Both the position numbers and the translations under genes were made by a program. A stretch of 64,000 bases of DNA, taken from NCBI GenBank assembly GCA_029781135.1, contig JAKOXH010000019.1, forward strand, positions 124,001 through 188,000. Reading direction: 5' to 3'. How positions within the stretch are numbered: position 1 is the stretch's first letter; each line of letters begins with the position of its first letter. Of this stretch, positions 44,687 to 51,926 are shown in pieces. A model generated the notes under the pieces. The model saw nothing but the letters and a program-made list of their open reading frames with translations. It was not told where the DNA came from and ran no database searches. The stretch is from Planctomycetota bacterium (GTDB taxonomy: Bacteria; Planctomycetota; Planctomycetia; Pirellulales; Lacipirellulaceae).

Positions 44687-45730
44687 ATGCGAAGTCTTCT
44701 GACCGCTTTCGTCGTAACGACGGCGTTATTGTTCGTCCCCGCGGCATCGCAGGCGAACGTCTTGGGGCTATTCGGGTTCGATTTCTGCGGCGGCCATAAT
44801 CATGGCTGTGCGCAATGCGGCAACTGTGGCAGTTGCTGTGAACCAGCTTGCGGTTGCGATAGCTGCGGCGAATGCTGTGAGCCCGCCTGCGGCTGCACAA
44901 GTTGCTGTGAACCGGCCTGCGGTTGCGGCACTGGCTGTTTCCCGAACGGACGCCAGTATGCCGGCCAGTGCTTCACCGGTTGCTGCGAAAGCCGCGCTCC
45001 CATTTGCTGCTGCCGCGACTGCGGCGGCTGCGGTGGATGTGGCGGATCAACTTGCGGCAATTGCTGTGAACCAGCCTGTGGTTGCGGCAATTGCTGTGAA
45101 CCAGCGTGCGGCTGCGATAACTGCTGTGCCCCGTGCGGCGGCTGTGGCGACCCGTGCGGTGCGCCGTGCCAATCCCGTCCATGTCTGTTGAAACATATCG
45201 GCTTTGGTTGCTGGTGCGGACATTTGGTCAACGCCCTCTGCTGCTGCAACTCCGGTTGCGGCTGCAGCGGCGAAGTTTATTGGAACGAATGGCATAACGA
45301 CCCGCCGTGCTGCCACGATCCATGCGACCAGTGTGGCCAATGGAACGGTCCTCGTGCCGGGTGCGGCTGCGGCGGGTGCAGCACAGGGGCTTGCGGATGC
45401 AATGGCGGATGCAGCACGGGAAGTTGCGGATGCAACGGTGGCTATGCAAATTCGCAAAGTGCCGCGGGGAACAACGGTGCTGCCTATGCCAAACAACAAG
45501 CCATGCAGCCGCGGACGCAAGTGGCCTCGAATGGCCGCCAGTTCCGGCCTGCAAACCAGACGTGGCCGGCGGGCAGCAGCGCTCACAATCAGCAGATGGT
45601 CGCCAGCCGCACTCCGCAGCAACAGCAGCCGATGAACGCGAACGTCCGGACCGCCGTTCGGCCAATGCCGAACCAAGCCGCCGGCGGAAATTACAATGCC
45701 GCGCAGCAACAGCGGCCAATAATGTGGTAA
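44687..45730 (+). CDS. Secreted Cys-rich repeat protein (CCEPACGC type)
   Basis: This 347-residue protein has a signal peptide (LLTAFVVTTALLFVPAASQA). Behind it come about ten units of the form CCEPACGC with spacers like DSCGE, GNCGS and DNCCAP, so cysteine makes up a large part of residues 33-260. The C-terminal 90 residues are Gln/Asn/Ala/Pro-rich (QQQQPMNANVRTA) and lack Cys. The cysteines are probably disulfide-linked outside the cytoplasm; planctomycete cell walls contain Cys-rich protein, so a wall or envelope role is possible but inferred. GGAG lies shortly upstream of the ATG. Codon use is dominated by TGC, as expected from composition. Confidence 0.78.
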   Translation: MRSLLTAFVVTTALLFVPAASQANVLGLFGFDFCGGHNHGCAQCGNCGSCCEPACGCDSCGECCEPACGCTSCCEPACGCGTGCFPNGRQYAGQCFTGCCESRAPICCCRDCGGCGGCGGSTCGNCCEPACGCGNCCEPACGCDNCCAPCGGCGDPCGAPCQSRPCLLKHIGFGCWCGHLVNALCCCNSGCGCSGEVYWNEWHNDPPCCHDPCDQCGQWNGPRAGCGCGGCSTGACGCNGGCSTGSCGCNGGYANSQSAAGNNGAAYAKQQAMQPRTQVASNGRQFRPANQTWPAGSSAHNQQMVASRTPQQQQPMNANVRTAVRPMPNQAAGGNYNAAQQQRPIMW

Positions 45731-45738
45731 CACGCGTA

Positions 45739-45939
45739 GGTCAGGCTTCAGCCTGACCAAATCGCAATGTGTATTTTGCCGTCCGATTCAGCGCACGGCT
45801 GGGGGAGGCCTCTCTGAGGCCGATGACGAACAACTGTGGGAGGCCTCTCTGAGGCCGATGACGCTGTCCAATGCAACCCGTCATCGGCGTCTGGAGACGC
45901 TTCCCACACGTTCATGCATGGTCAGGCTAAAGCCTGACC
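45739..45939. repeat. REP-like cluster with GGTCAGGCTnnAGCCTGACC palindromes
   Basis: A palindrome GGTCAGGCTTCAGCCTGACC at 45739-45758 and a mate GGTCAGGCTAAAGCCTGACC at 45920-45939 bracket two tandem copies of GGAGGCCTCTCTGAGGCCGA. A reverse-type segment (CGTCATCGGCGTCTGGAGAC) lies between. The right palindrome overlaps the tatD 3' end. The same palindrome recurs at 55007-55104. Confidence 0.75.
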
Positions 45940-46712
45940 TTCGGTAGAAACAATCGCCGAGCGTTCGCCGATGTCTGTTCGGCGAACGCTTCAAGCGTGG
46001 TGCCCCGCACCTCCGCCAGGCACGCGGCCGTGTAGCGCACGTGGGCCGGTTCGTTACGTTTGAGCTTCCGCATCGGCTCGGGCGTAAGGTACGGGCTATC
46101 GGTCTCAATGAGGATGCGATCAGCCGGCACCGTGGCGGCGATGGCACGCAACTCGGCTGACTTCTTGAACGTCACCATGCCCGCGAAACTGAGGTAAAGG
46201 CCCATCGCGACGCTTTCGTCGGCCATCGCCTGGCTGCCGGTAAACGAATGCAACACGCCGCGCAATGGCCCGCGCTGCCGCGCTTCGCGCAGCATGACAA
46301 GGATATCCTCGTCGCAATCGCGCATGTGGACGATAAATGGCAGGCTTCGCTCCTGCGATAGCCGCAGGTGGCGATCGAAATAGTCCTGCTGCATCTCGAA
46401 CGGCGTGAAATCCCAATAGCGATCGAGGCCGGTTTCGCCAATCGCCACGACACGCGGCTCATCCAGCATCGCAACGACACGGTCCCAATCGCCGGGCTGC
46501 GATTCCGCCAAATAATTCGGCTGCATTCCCACCGCCGCATAGACGCCCTCGAACTCGGCCGCAATCTGAATGCACGCCTGACTCGTATCCGCGGAAATCC
46601 CCACCGCCAGAATGTTCTCAACACCGGCTGCTCGCGCGCGAGCAATTACTTCGGCACGATCATCGTCGAACTCAGGCTGGTCAAGATGGGCGTGCGTATC
46701 GAAAAGTTGCAT
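45927..46712 (-). CDS. tatD: TatD family metal-dependent hydrolase (DNase)
   Basis: This is a TatD-family nuclease of the amidohydrolase fold, 261 residues. Ligands are FDTHAHLD (His7, His9), AIGETGLD (Glu93), FIVHMRDCD (His129), VLHSFTGS (His155) and IETDSPYL (Asp). In the VGMQPNYLA loop the usual His is Gln. The start is the ATG at 46712; upstream frame belongs to the neighbouring module. The C-terminal KVRL and the stop lie inside a REP-like palindrome. A second, truncated copy of the first 22 codons is found at 47449-47514, on the far side of the VapBC genes. Confidence 0.92.
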   Translation of the reverse strand: MQLFDTHAHLDQPEFDDDRAEVIARARAAGVENILAVGISADTSQACIQIAAEFEGVYAAVGMQPNYLAESQPGDWDRVVAMLDEPRVVAIGETGLDRYWDFTPFEMQQDYFDRHLRLSQERSLPFIVHMRDCDEDILVMLREARQRGPLRGVLHSFTGSQAMADESVAMGLYLSFAGMVTFKKSAELRAIAATVPADRILIETDSPYLTPEPMRKLKRNEPAHVRYTAACLAEVRGTTLEAFAEQTSANARRLFLPKVRL

Positions 46713-46729
46713 CGGGGAGTCGGTATTCG

Positions 46730-47173
46730 TCAAGGCGTTTCGACGATGATATCCGCGAACGGCTCGAAATCGGACCGATCCAAGGTGCAAATCCGCCGAA
46801 CACCGTTGGCCAGCATGACGGCGACGATTTGGAGATCGTAAATCCTCGGCCCTTTCACCGGATGATTTCGACAGATGTCGATCCACCGCGCAACGACATC
46901 CAAGGGAATTGGGAGAACTTCCAGGCCCGGTAGCAACAGAATTGCTTCGACAACCGCCAACGCCTCTTTGGGTGATTTGGGAGACGTAACTCGCTTAGGA
47001 TTCGTGACCAACGAGTAAAACTCGGCCAGACTTTGAGGCACCACGCACAATCGTGCTTCGGAAGACCGAGCCTGTTCGAGAACGGCTCGACTGGCCGCAT
47101 GGTGCGGAGACGAACCATCCATCGCGTAAACCAGGATGTTCGTATCCAGCAGCAGTGGCTCATGCGGCGTCAT
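46730..47173 (-). CDS. VapC-type PIN-domain toxin
   Basis: This 147-residue PIN-domain RNase has the acidic active site: Asp10 in LLLDTNILVYAMD, Glu51 in QSLAEFYSL, Asp113 in RIYDLQIVAVM and Asp132/135 in CTLDRSDFEP. VapC toxins cut RNA, commonly initiator tRNA, until neutralised by VapB. The start overlaps the antitoxin gene by 14 bp, as in an operon. The stop is 17 bp before the tatD ATG. Confidence 0.88.
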   Translation of the reverse strand: MTPHEPLLLDTNILVYAMDGSSPHHAASRAVLEQARSSEARLCVVPQSLAEFYSLVTNPKRVTSPKSPKEALAVVEAILLLPGLEVLPIPLDVVARWIDICRNHPVKGPRIYDLQIVAVMLANGVRRICTLDRSDFEPFADIIVETP

Positions 47174-47354
47174 CGTAATAATCCTCGCGCCGCAAAGGAC
47201 CCTTGATTCCCAGGTTCCAGACCGGCAATTCGCTTGTTGGCGGTTCGTTTCGTCGACCTTCTGCTGCCAGTTGGCGCGCCGTCTCGGCCATGATCTCGAT
47301 TGCCCGGATCATCGGCTCCGGGATGCCGTCCAAGCTAATCTGTCGTTCCGCCAT
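47160..47354 (-). CDS. VapB-type antitoxin (short)
   Basis: This 64-residue protein directly precedes the VapC gene with a 14-bp overlap. It has an N-terminal MAERQISLDGIPEPMIRAIE and a C-terminal segment WNLGIKGPLRREDYYDD, which would serve as the toxin-binding tail. It is identified mainly by position, size and overlap, since VapB families are diverse. A strong SD (AGGAGG) lies seven bases before the ATG. Confidence 0.75.
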   Translation of the reverse strand: MAERQISLDGIPEPMIRAIEIMAETARQLAAEGRRNEPPTSELPVWNLGIKGPLRREDYYDDAA

Positions 47355-47448
47355 GTCGTTGCCTCCTGGTCGCGAACCCGCGGCAAAATCATCGGACCAA
47401 ACCTTTAGGATACCACCGATAATCCGGCCGAGTCAAAAGCCCTGCGCC

Positions 47449-47514
47449 GACCTCGGCACGATCATCGCCGAACTCCGGCTGGTCGAGGTGGGCGTGGGTG
47501 TCGAAGAGGTGCAT
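47449..47514 (-). pseudogene. tatD 5' fragment (first 22 codons, truncated)
   Basis: Reading from 47514, the frame gives MHLFDTHAHLDQPEFGDDRA then EV. This agrees at 20 of 22 residues with the intact TatD, while about 10 of 66 bases differ, mostly at third positions. After codon 22 the similarity stops and the frame runs on into unrelated residues (GAGLLTRPDYRW). The synonymous pattern of change shows it was a functional gene before truncation. It lies 94 bp before vapB on the same strand. Confidence 0.82.
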
Positions 47515-47620
47515 GATGAGGCGCGAGGAGCGAGTTGCGAGGAGCGAGAATCGACAAGATCGTTTACGATATGGTGCTCCTGCCCGATGGCCCTCGAAGA
47601 CTGGCGCGCGAGCGCGCCGT

Positions 47621-48091
47621 TCAGTTATTGTTGAGAACAGGCTGCGGCCCGCGAACGGTGGCGGCACCTGGGTTGTGCGGCAGTTTTTCGAGTTGTTCCA
47701 GGTGGCCTTTCGTGAGTCCGAGCGCTTCCGACGCGAGCGCCTGGGCAGCGGGCGTAACCCGCAGCTTTTCGACGCAGCCTTCGAGATCGCCGATGTCTTG
47801 CTTGAGGCAATCGATCGCTTCCTCAATGAGGAAGTCGATTCCCAGATCGTGGGTATCCGTAAATTCGATTGGAAACTTGCCGTGATCGGGGAGGCCGCCC
47901 GAGTCGAAGACGAGTTGGCTCACGCGCTCAGCCAGAGCATTCTGGCCAGTGACGATGGTCTCAATCGTCTGCATGACGTTCTCGCGCCCGGCCGGGATGT
48001 ACGGCCGGCCCCACAGAATGTACTGCGGAAACGAGCGTTCGAGAATTTCCAAAACGCGGTTCAGGCAGTCGATTGTATCGTGCGAAGTCAT
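47621..48091 (-). CDS. Conserved-looking hypothetical helical protein
   Basis: This 156-residue protein has no signal or membrane segment. It contains several amphipathic helices (CLNRVLEILERSFPQYILWG, NVMQTIETIVTGQNALAERV, FLIEEAIDCLKQDIGDLEGC). I do not recognise the family. It begins 37 bp after the nuoN stop on the same strand, so it may be the last gene of that operon. The start at 48091 follows a Shine-Dalgarno-free leader; a start at 48097 adds two residues. Confidence 0.6.
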   Translation of the reverse strand: MTSHDTIDCLNRVLEILERSFPQYILWGRPYIPAGRENVMQTIETIVTGQNALAERVSQLVFDSGGLPDHGKFPIEFTDTHDLGIDFLIEEAIDCLKQDIGDLEGCVEKLRVTPAAQALASEALGLTKGHLEQLEKLPHNPGAATVRGPQPVLNNN

Positions 48092-48128
48092 GGACAAGGA
48101 GAGGGGGAGACGGGGAGAGGGGGAGATT

Positions 48129-49868
48129 CTACATCAACAGTTGTTGGGTGGCGTGCGTGGCGATTTCCAGGATTCGACCCGGAATGATGCCATACACAAG
48201 CGCGGGAACGGCAACGATTAACATGTAAATTGCCGGCATCACGCCAATCGACACCGTGCCGCGATTGGCCGGCGGCGGGTCGATGCACATCTTCTTCGCA
48301 ACGTTCAGGTAGTACACCAGGGAAATCGCGGTGTTGATCCCAGCAATCGCCAAGAGCGCGATCATGATCGGCCCACCGGCGACGACGAGCGCTTTGAAGA
48401 TCGCGAACTTGCCGACGAAGCCGACGAGCGGCGGAATGCCGATGAGGCTCACCAGGATGCCGGTGAAGGCGGTCGCGGTGACGGGGGCACTGCGAATGAG
48501 GCCCGCGTAATCGGCAATTTCCTCGCTGCCGAGCGTGTTGCGAAGGAACGCCACCACCGCGAACGCACTGAGGTTCATGAAGACGTAAGCACACAGGTAA
48601 AACACGAGTGCGGCCACGGCATCGCGAGCGTCGGCCGGCCTGCTGCCCGCGAGATAAACGGCGGCGGCGACGGCCATGATCATGTAACCGGCGTGAGCGA
48701 TCGTCGAGTAAGCGAGCATCCGCTTGATGTTCGTTTGGCCGTAGGCCGCGAGGTTGCCGAACGTACACGTGATGGCGGCGACGATGGCGAGCACAAGAAC
48801 GATGAACCGGCGGACGGGGGCCAGGGCGGCTGATGAAATTTGGGTGTTGATATTGGGGCTCGCGGTGTTGGCCTGGGCCGCAACCGCTGCTGAGGCGGGC
48901 GCTTCAGCAGTCGTTGCTGCCGGTTGTTGATAGGCGACGGCGACGGCTGGAATCTTGTGGGCGGCGATTGGCGGTGCGGTGGGTGGAGCGATTGTGCCCA
49001 GGCCGAAGGCGACTCGAACCAGGAGCGCCATCGCGGCGGCCTTCGAAGCCACGGAAAGGAACGCATCGACTTCCGCCGGCGCGCCTTCGAACACATCGGG
49101 GCACCAGAAGTGGAACGGCACTGCCGAGAGCTTGAATGCCAAGCCAACCATAATCATCAGGCCGGCCAACACGAGCACCATCAACGTGCTGCTGCCATTC
49201 GCGGCGACCAGTGCGGGCAAATCCATCGCGGCAAGCTTTGTGGCGATGGTCGGCAGGTGCGCCGAGCCAGTGATGCCGGCCAGCAAGCTGATGCCGTAAA
49301 GCATCACGCCCGCGGCACCCGCGCCGTACACCGCATACTTCAGTGCCGCTTCGCTCGCACGCCGCCGGCCTTTGATGATGCCGGCCAACACGTAGGAAGG
49401 CACACTTGCCATTTCGATGCCCAGAAACACCGTCATGAGATGGTTCGCCGAGGCCATGATGCACATGCCCAGCGTGGCGCCGAGGAGCAGCGTATAAAAA
49501 TCTTGGCCATCCTGCCGATCGGCGAGGCCGGTAAGCCGCACGAGGATGATGAACCAGAACGCGAACGCCACGAGGAACAAGCGGAAGAACACGGTCAGCG
49601 AGTCGTACGCGAGCATACCGGTGAACAGTTCTTGCCGCTGGACATCGCCAATCGCGCCGATGCCACCGGCCGGAATCGCGTAGTAAAACGCCACGGCAGC
49701 GCCGAGGAGCGCGAGCCAGAACGAATCGAGCCACGACGTGAACCGCGGGATCCGCGCGATGAGCATGATGACGATCGTAGCGCAAATGATGAGCTCTGGC
49801 CGAAAAAGCGGCAAGCTCACATTCATCGTGTCCGACGTCAGGTTGTTAACAAGCGTTTGGAGCGTCAC
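48129..49868 (-). CDS. nuoN: NADH-quinone oxidoreductase subunit N
   Basis: NuoN is an antiporter-like proton-pumping subunit in the membrane arm of complex I. The 579-residue product has about 14 membrane helices. Conserved stretches include LLGATLGMCIMASANHLMTV, AFKLSAVPFHFWCPDVFEGA and LMYGISLL-like helices, with NIKRMLAYSTIAHAGYMIM near the C-terminal half. An insertion of about 55 Ala/Pro/Gln-rich residues lies between FGLGTIAPPTAPP and RRFIVLVLAIVAA, longer than usual at this loop. An alternative internal start is MNVSLPLF. It is the last nuo gene of the operon. Confidence 0.95.
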   Translation of the reverse strand: MTLQTLVNNLTSDTMNVSLPLFRPELIICATIVIMLIARIPRFTSWLDSFWLALLGAAVAFYYAIPAGGIGAIGDVQRQELFTGMLAYDSLTVFFRLFLVAFAFWFIILVRLTGLADRQDGQDFYTLLLGATLGMCIMASANHLMTVFLGIEMASVPSYVLAGIIKGRRRASEAALKYAVYGAGAAGVMLYGISLLAGITGSAHLPTIATKLAAMDLPALVAANGSSTLMVLVLAGLMIMVGLAFKLSAVPFHFWCPDVFEGAPAEVDAFLSVASKAAAMALLVRVAFGLGTIAPPTAPPIAAHKIPAVAVAYQQPAATTAEAPASAAVAAQANTASPNINTQISSAALAPVRRFIVLVLAIVAAITCTFGNLAAYGQTNIKRMLAYSTIAHAGYMIMAVAAAVYLAGSRPADARDAVAALVFYLCAYVFMNLSAFAVVAFLRNTLGSEEIADYAGLIRSAPVTATAFTGILVSLIGIPPLVGFVGKFAIFKALVVAGGPIMIALLAIAGINTAISLVYYLNVAKKMCIDPPPANRGTVSIGVMPAIYMLIVAVPALVYGIIPGRILEIATHATQQLLM

Positions 49869-49891
49869 GGGTAAATGGATATTCGGTTTTT

Positions 49892-49998
49892 AACCACAAA
49901 GAACACGAAGAACACAAAGAGTCAGTCAGAATATGAGTTGCAGCCAGCAGGCCGATTTCTAATGTCTTTCTTCGTGTTCTTGGTGTCCTTTGTGGTTT
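49892..49998. repeat. Inverted repeat of 9-nt text-like units between nuoN and nuoM
   Basis: The left part reads AACCACAAAGAACACGAAGA and the right part TCGTGTTCTTGGTGTCC then TTTGTGGTTT, an inverted pair of about 30 bp with a loop near 49930-49970. Units are roughly 9 nt (CACAAAGAA, CACGAAGAA). It fills the gap between two operon genes. Confidence 0.8.
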
Positions 49999-50006
49999 CT
50001 CTTGGG

Positions 50007-51767
50007 TCATGAATTGTGTGGTGGTTTTACAGTTGTCTCGGCCGTCGCGGGTTTGGTGGCCGCCGCTTCGTGCTTCTTGGTCCAATCTGTCAGTTCGACC
50101 ACGGTCTTATCAACGGACGGTTGCATGTAATTCAGCAGGGACTTCGGATTGATGCCGAAGTAGATTGCCAGGGCCAACAGCGGCGCGGCAATCGAAAACT
50201 CGCGGAGCGTAAACGGCGTGAGCGCTTCGCCATGGGGGCCTTTGTATTCGGTGCCCAGGTACACCCGCTGGATCGCCCAAAGGATGTACGCGGCGGTGAG
50301 GATCACGACGGCGGCTGAAATCACGGCCAGTGCCACGCTGTAGTTCCACACCGAGAGGACGACGAACACTTCGCCAATGAACCCGCACAACCCCGGCAGG
50401 CCAAGGCCGGCAAAGAAAATACCCACCGCGATGCCACTATAAACCGGCATGCGAGCGAACAGGCCACCGAACTCGTTGAGGTTGCGGTGGTGAACGCGGT
50501 CGTAAACCACGCCCACCAAGAAGAACATGCCAGGCGAGCTGATGCCGTGGGCGATCATCTGGAACATCGCGCCGTTCATCCCCATTTTCCAATAGTCCGG
50601 GTTGTATTGCGTGCCAGCAAACGCGCTCCACACGCCCAGGCCCAGCACGACGTAGCCCATATGGCTCACCGAGCTGTAGGCGACGAGGCGCTTGAAATCG
50701 TTTTGGGCGAGAGCCGCGAACGCACCGTAGACCATGCTCACGACGCCGATGAGGCACACAACGTATGCCAAGTCATAACCGGCTTGCGGGCAAATGGGGT
50801 AACAAATACGCAGCAGGCCGTAGCCGCCCATCTTCAGAAGCACGCCGGCCAGAATCATCGAGATCGGCGTCGGGGCTTCGACGTGGGCATCGGGCAACCA
50901 CGTGTGCAGCGGCACGCTCGGCACCTTGATGATGAAGCCGATGCCGAGCAGCACGAACGCCCACCATTGCAGCGAGTGGCCGTACCAACTCGGCGTGGTG
51001 AATAAATCGGTGTGCTGGCCCATCAACTGCAGGGCCAAGATGTTGAACGTGTGCTGGGGCAATTCCGCCGAGTAGATTTTCTGCAGGGCATCTTGCTGCG
51101 CGGCCTCATCGAGCTTGAGATTCACGACGCCCGTGGCCACGACTTGTTGCGGCGGCAGCGACTTGAGCGCCCGCAGATCGCTGTGGAAGTACAGCATCAG
51201 AATGGCGATCAGCATCAGCACGCTGCCCACCAAAGTGTACAAGAAGAACTTGATGGCCGCGTATTCCTTCCGCGGGCCGCCCCAGATGCCGATAAGGAAG
51301 TACATCGGCAGCAGCATCACTTCCCAGAACACGTAGAACAGGAAGAAATCGAGCGCACAAAAAACACCTAGCATGCCCGTTTCCAGCAAGAGGAACAGAA
51401 TGCAATAGCCTTTTTCATATTTCTTGATCGGCCAGCTCGCGCCCATTGCCAACATGCTGACGAACGCCGTAAGGACGACCAAGGGGAAGCTGATTCCGTC
51501 GAGGCCCGTCAGGTAATTGATGTTGAACGAGGGAATCCACGGCACCGAAAACATGTGCTGCATACCGTCGACGCCGGCTCGGAAGCGGGTCGGGCCGGAG
51601 CCGAAGATCATCGCCACCGACATCAAGAAGACGACGGCGGTGACGCCGAACGAAATCTGCTTGAGCGTTTCGCCGCGCGACGGCAAAAACGCGATCACCA
51701 GCGCGGCAAGCGCCGGCAAGAACACGAGCCAGGTGATGAAGATGGCAGGATTCGAAAATTCAAGCAT
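50007..51767 (-). CDS. nuoM: NADH-quinone oxidoreductase subunit M
   Basis: NuoM is the second antiporter-like proton channel of complex I. The 586-residue product has about 14 helices. Recognisable features are YLTGLDGISFPLVVLTAF, LFYVFWEVMLLPMYFLIGIW with the conserved Glu, VPSVPLHTWLPDAHVEAPTP with the Lys/His channel residues, and DFKRLVAYSSVSHMGYVVLG. The loop between helices at about residues 205-260 is long and polar (SLPPQQVVATGVVNLKLDEA), as in other planctomycete-type NuoM. A tail of about 20 residues after TDWTKKHEAAATKPATAE is hydrophilic. Confidence 0.96.
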   Translation of the reverse strand: MLEFSNPAIFITWLVFLPALAALVIAFLPSRGETLKQISFGVTAVVFLMSVAMIFGSGPTRFRAGVDGMQHMFSVPWIPSFNINYLTGLDGISFPLVVLTAFVSMLAMGASWPIKKYEKGYCILFLLLETGMLGVFCALDFFLFYVFWEVMLLPMYFLIGIWGGPRKEYAAIKFFLYTLVGSVLMLIAILMLYFHSDLRALKSLPPQQVVATGVVNLKLDEAAQQDALQKIYSAELPQHTFNILALQLMGQHTDLFTTPSWYGHSLQWWAFVLLGIGFIIKVPSVPLHTWLPDAHVEAPTPISMILAGVLLKMGGYGLLRICYPICPQAGYDLAYVVCLIGVVSMVYGAFAALAQNDFKRLVAYSSVSHMGYVVLGLGVWSAFAGTQYNPDYWKMGMNGAMFQMIAHGISSPGMFFLVGVVYDRVHHRNLNEFGGLFARMPVYSGIAVGIFFAGLGLPGLCGFIGEVFVVLSVWNYSVALAVISAAVVILTAAYILWAIQRVYLGTEYKGPHGEALTPFTLREFSIAAPLLALAIYFGINPKSLLNYMQPSVDKTVVELTDWTKKHEAAATKPATAETTVKPPHNS

Positions 51768-51836
51768 GGCAGGCGTTTATTAGTTCGAGGTTCGGCAAAT
51801 GGCGCCGTTGTAATTGTTTCGTTGGTTTCGTGTTCG

Positions 51837-51910
51837 TTTAGCGTAGGCCGCAAGGCCGAATCTAGTTGTCAACGTACTCCGCTAGATTCGGCCGTGCGGC
51901 CGACGCTAAA
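51837..51910. repeat. Family E hairpin between nuoM and nuoL
   Basis: Arms TTTAGCGTAGGCCGCAAGGC and CGTGCGGCCGACGCTAAA form an inverted pair, with inner TAGATTCGG. This is the two-armed form of the TTGGCGGTAGATTCGG repeat seen at three other places in the window. Confidence 0.7.
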
Positions 51911-51926
51911 GTACATTCGTGAATCA

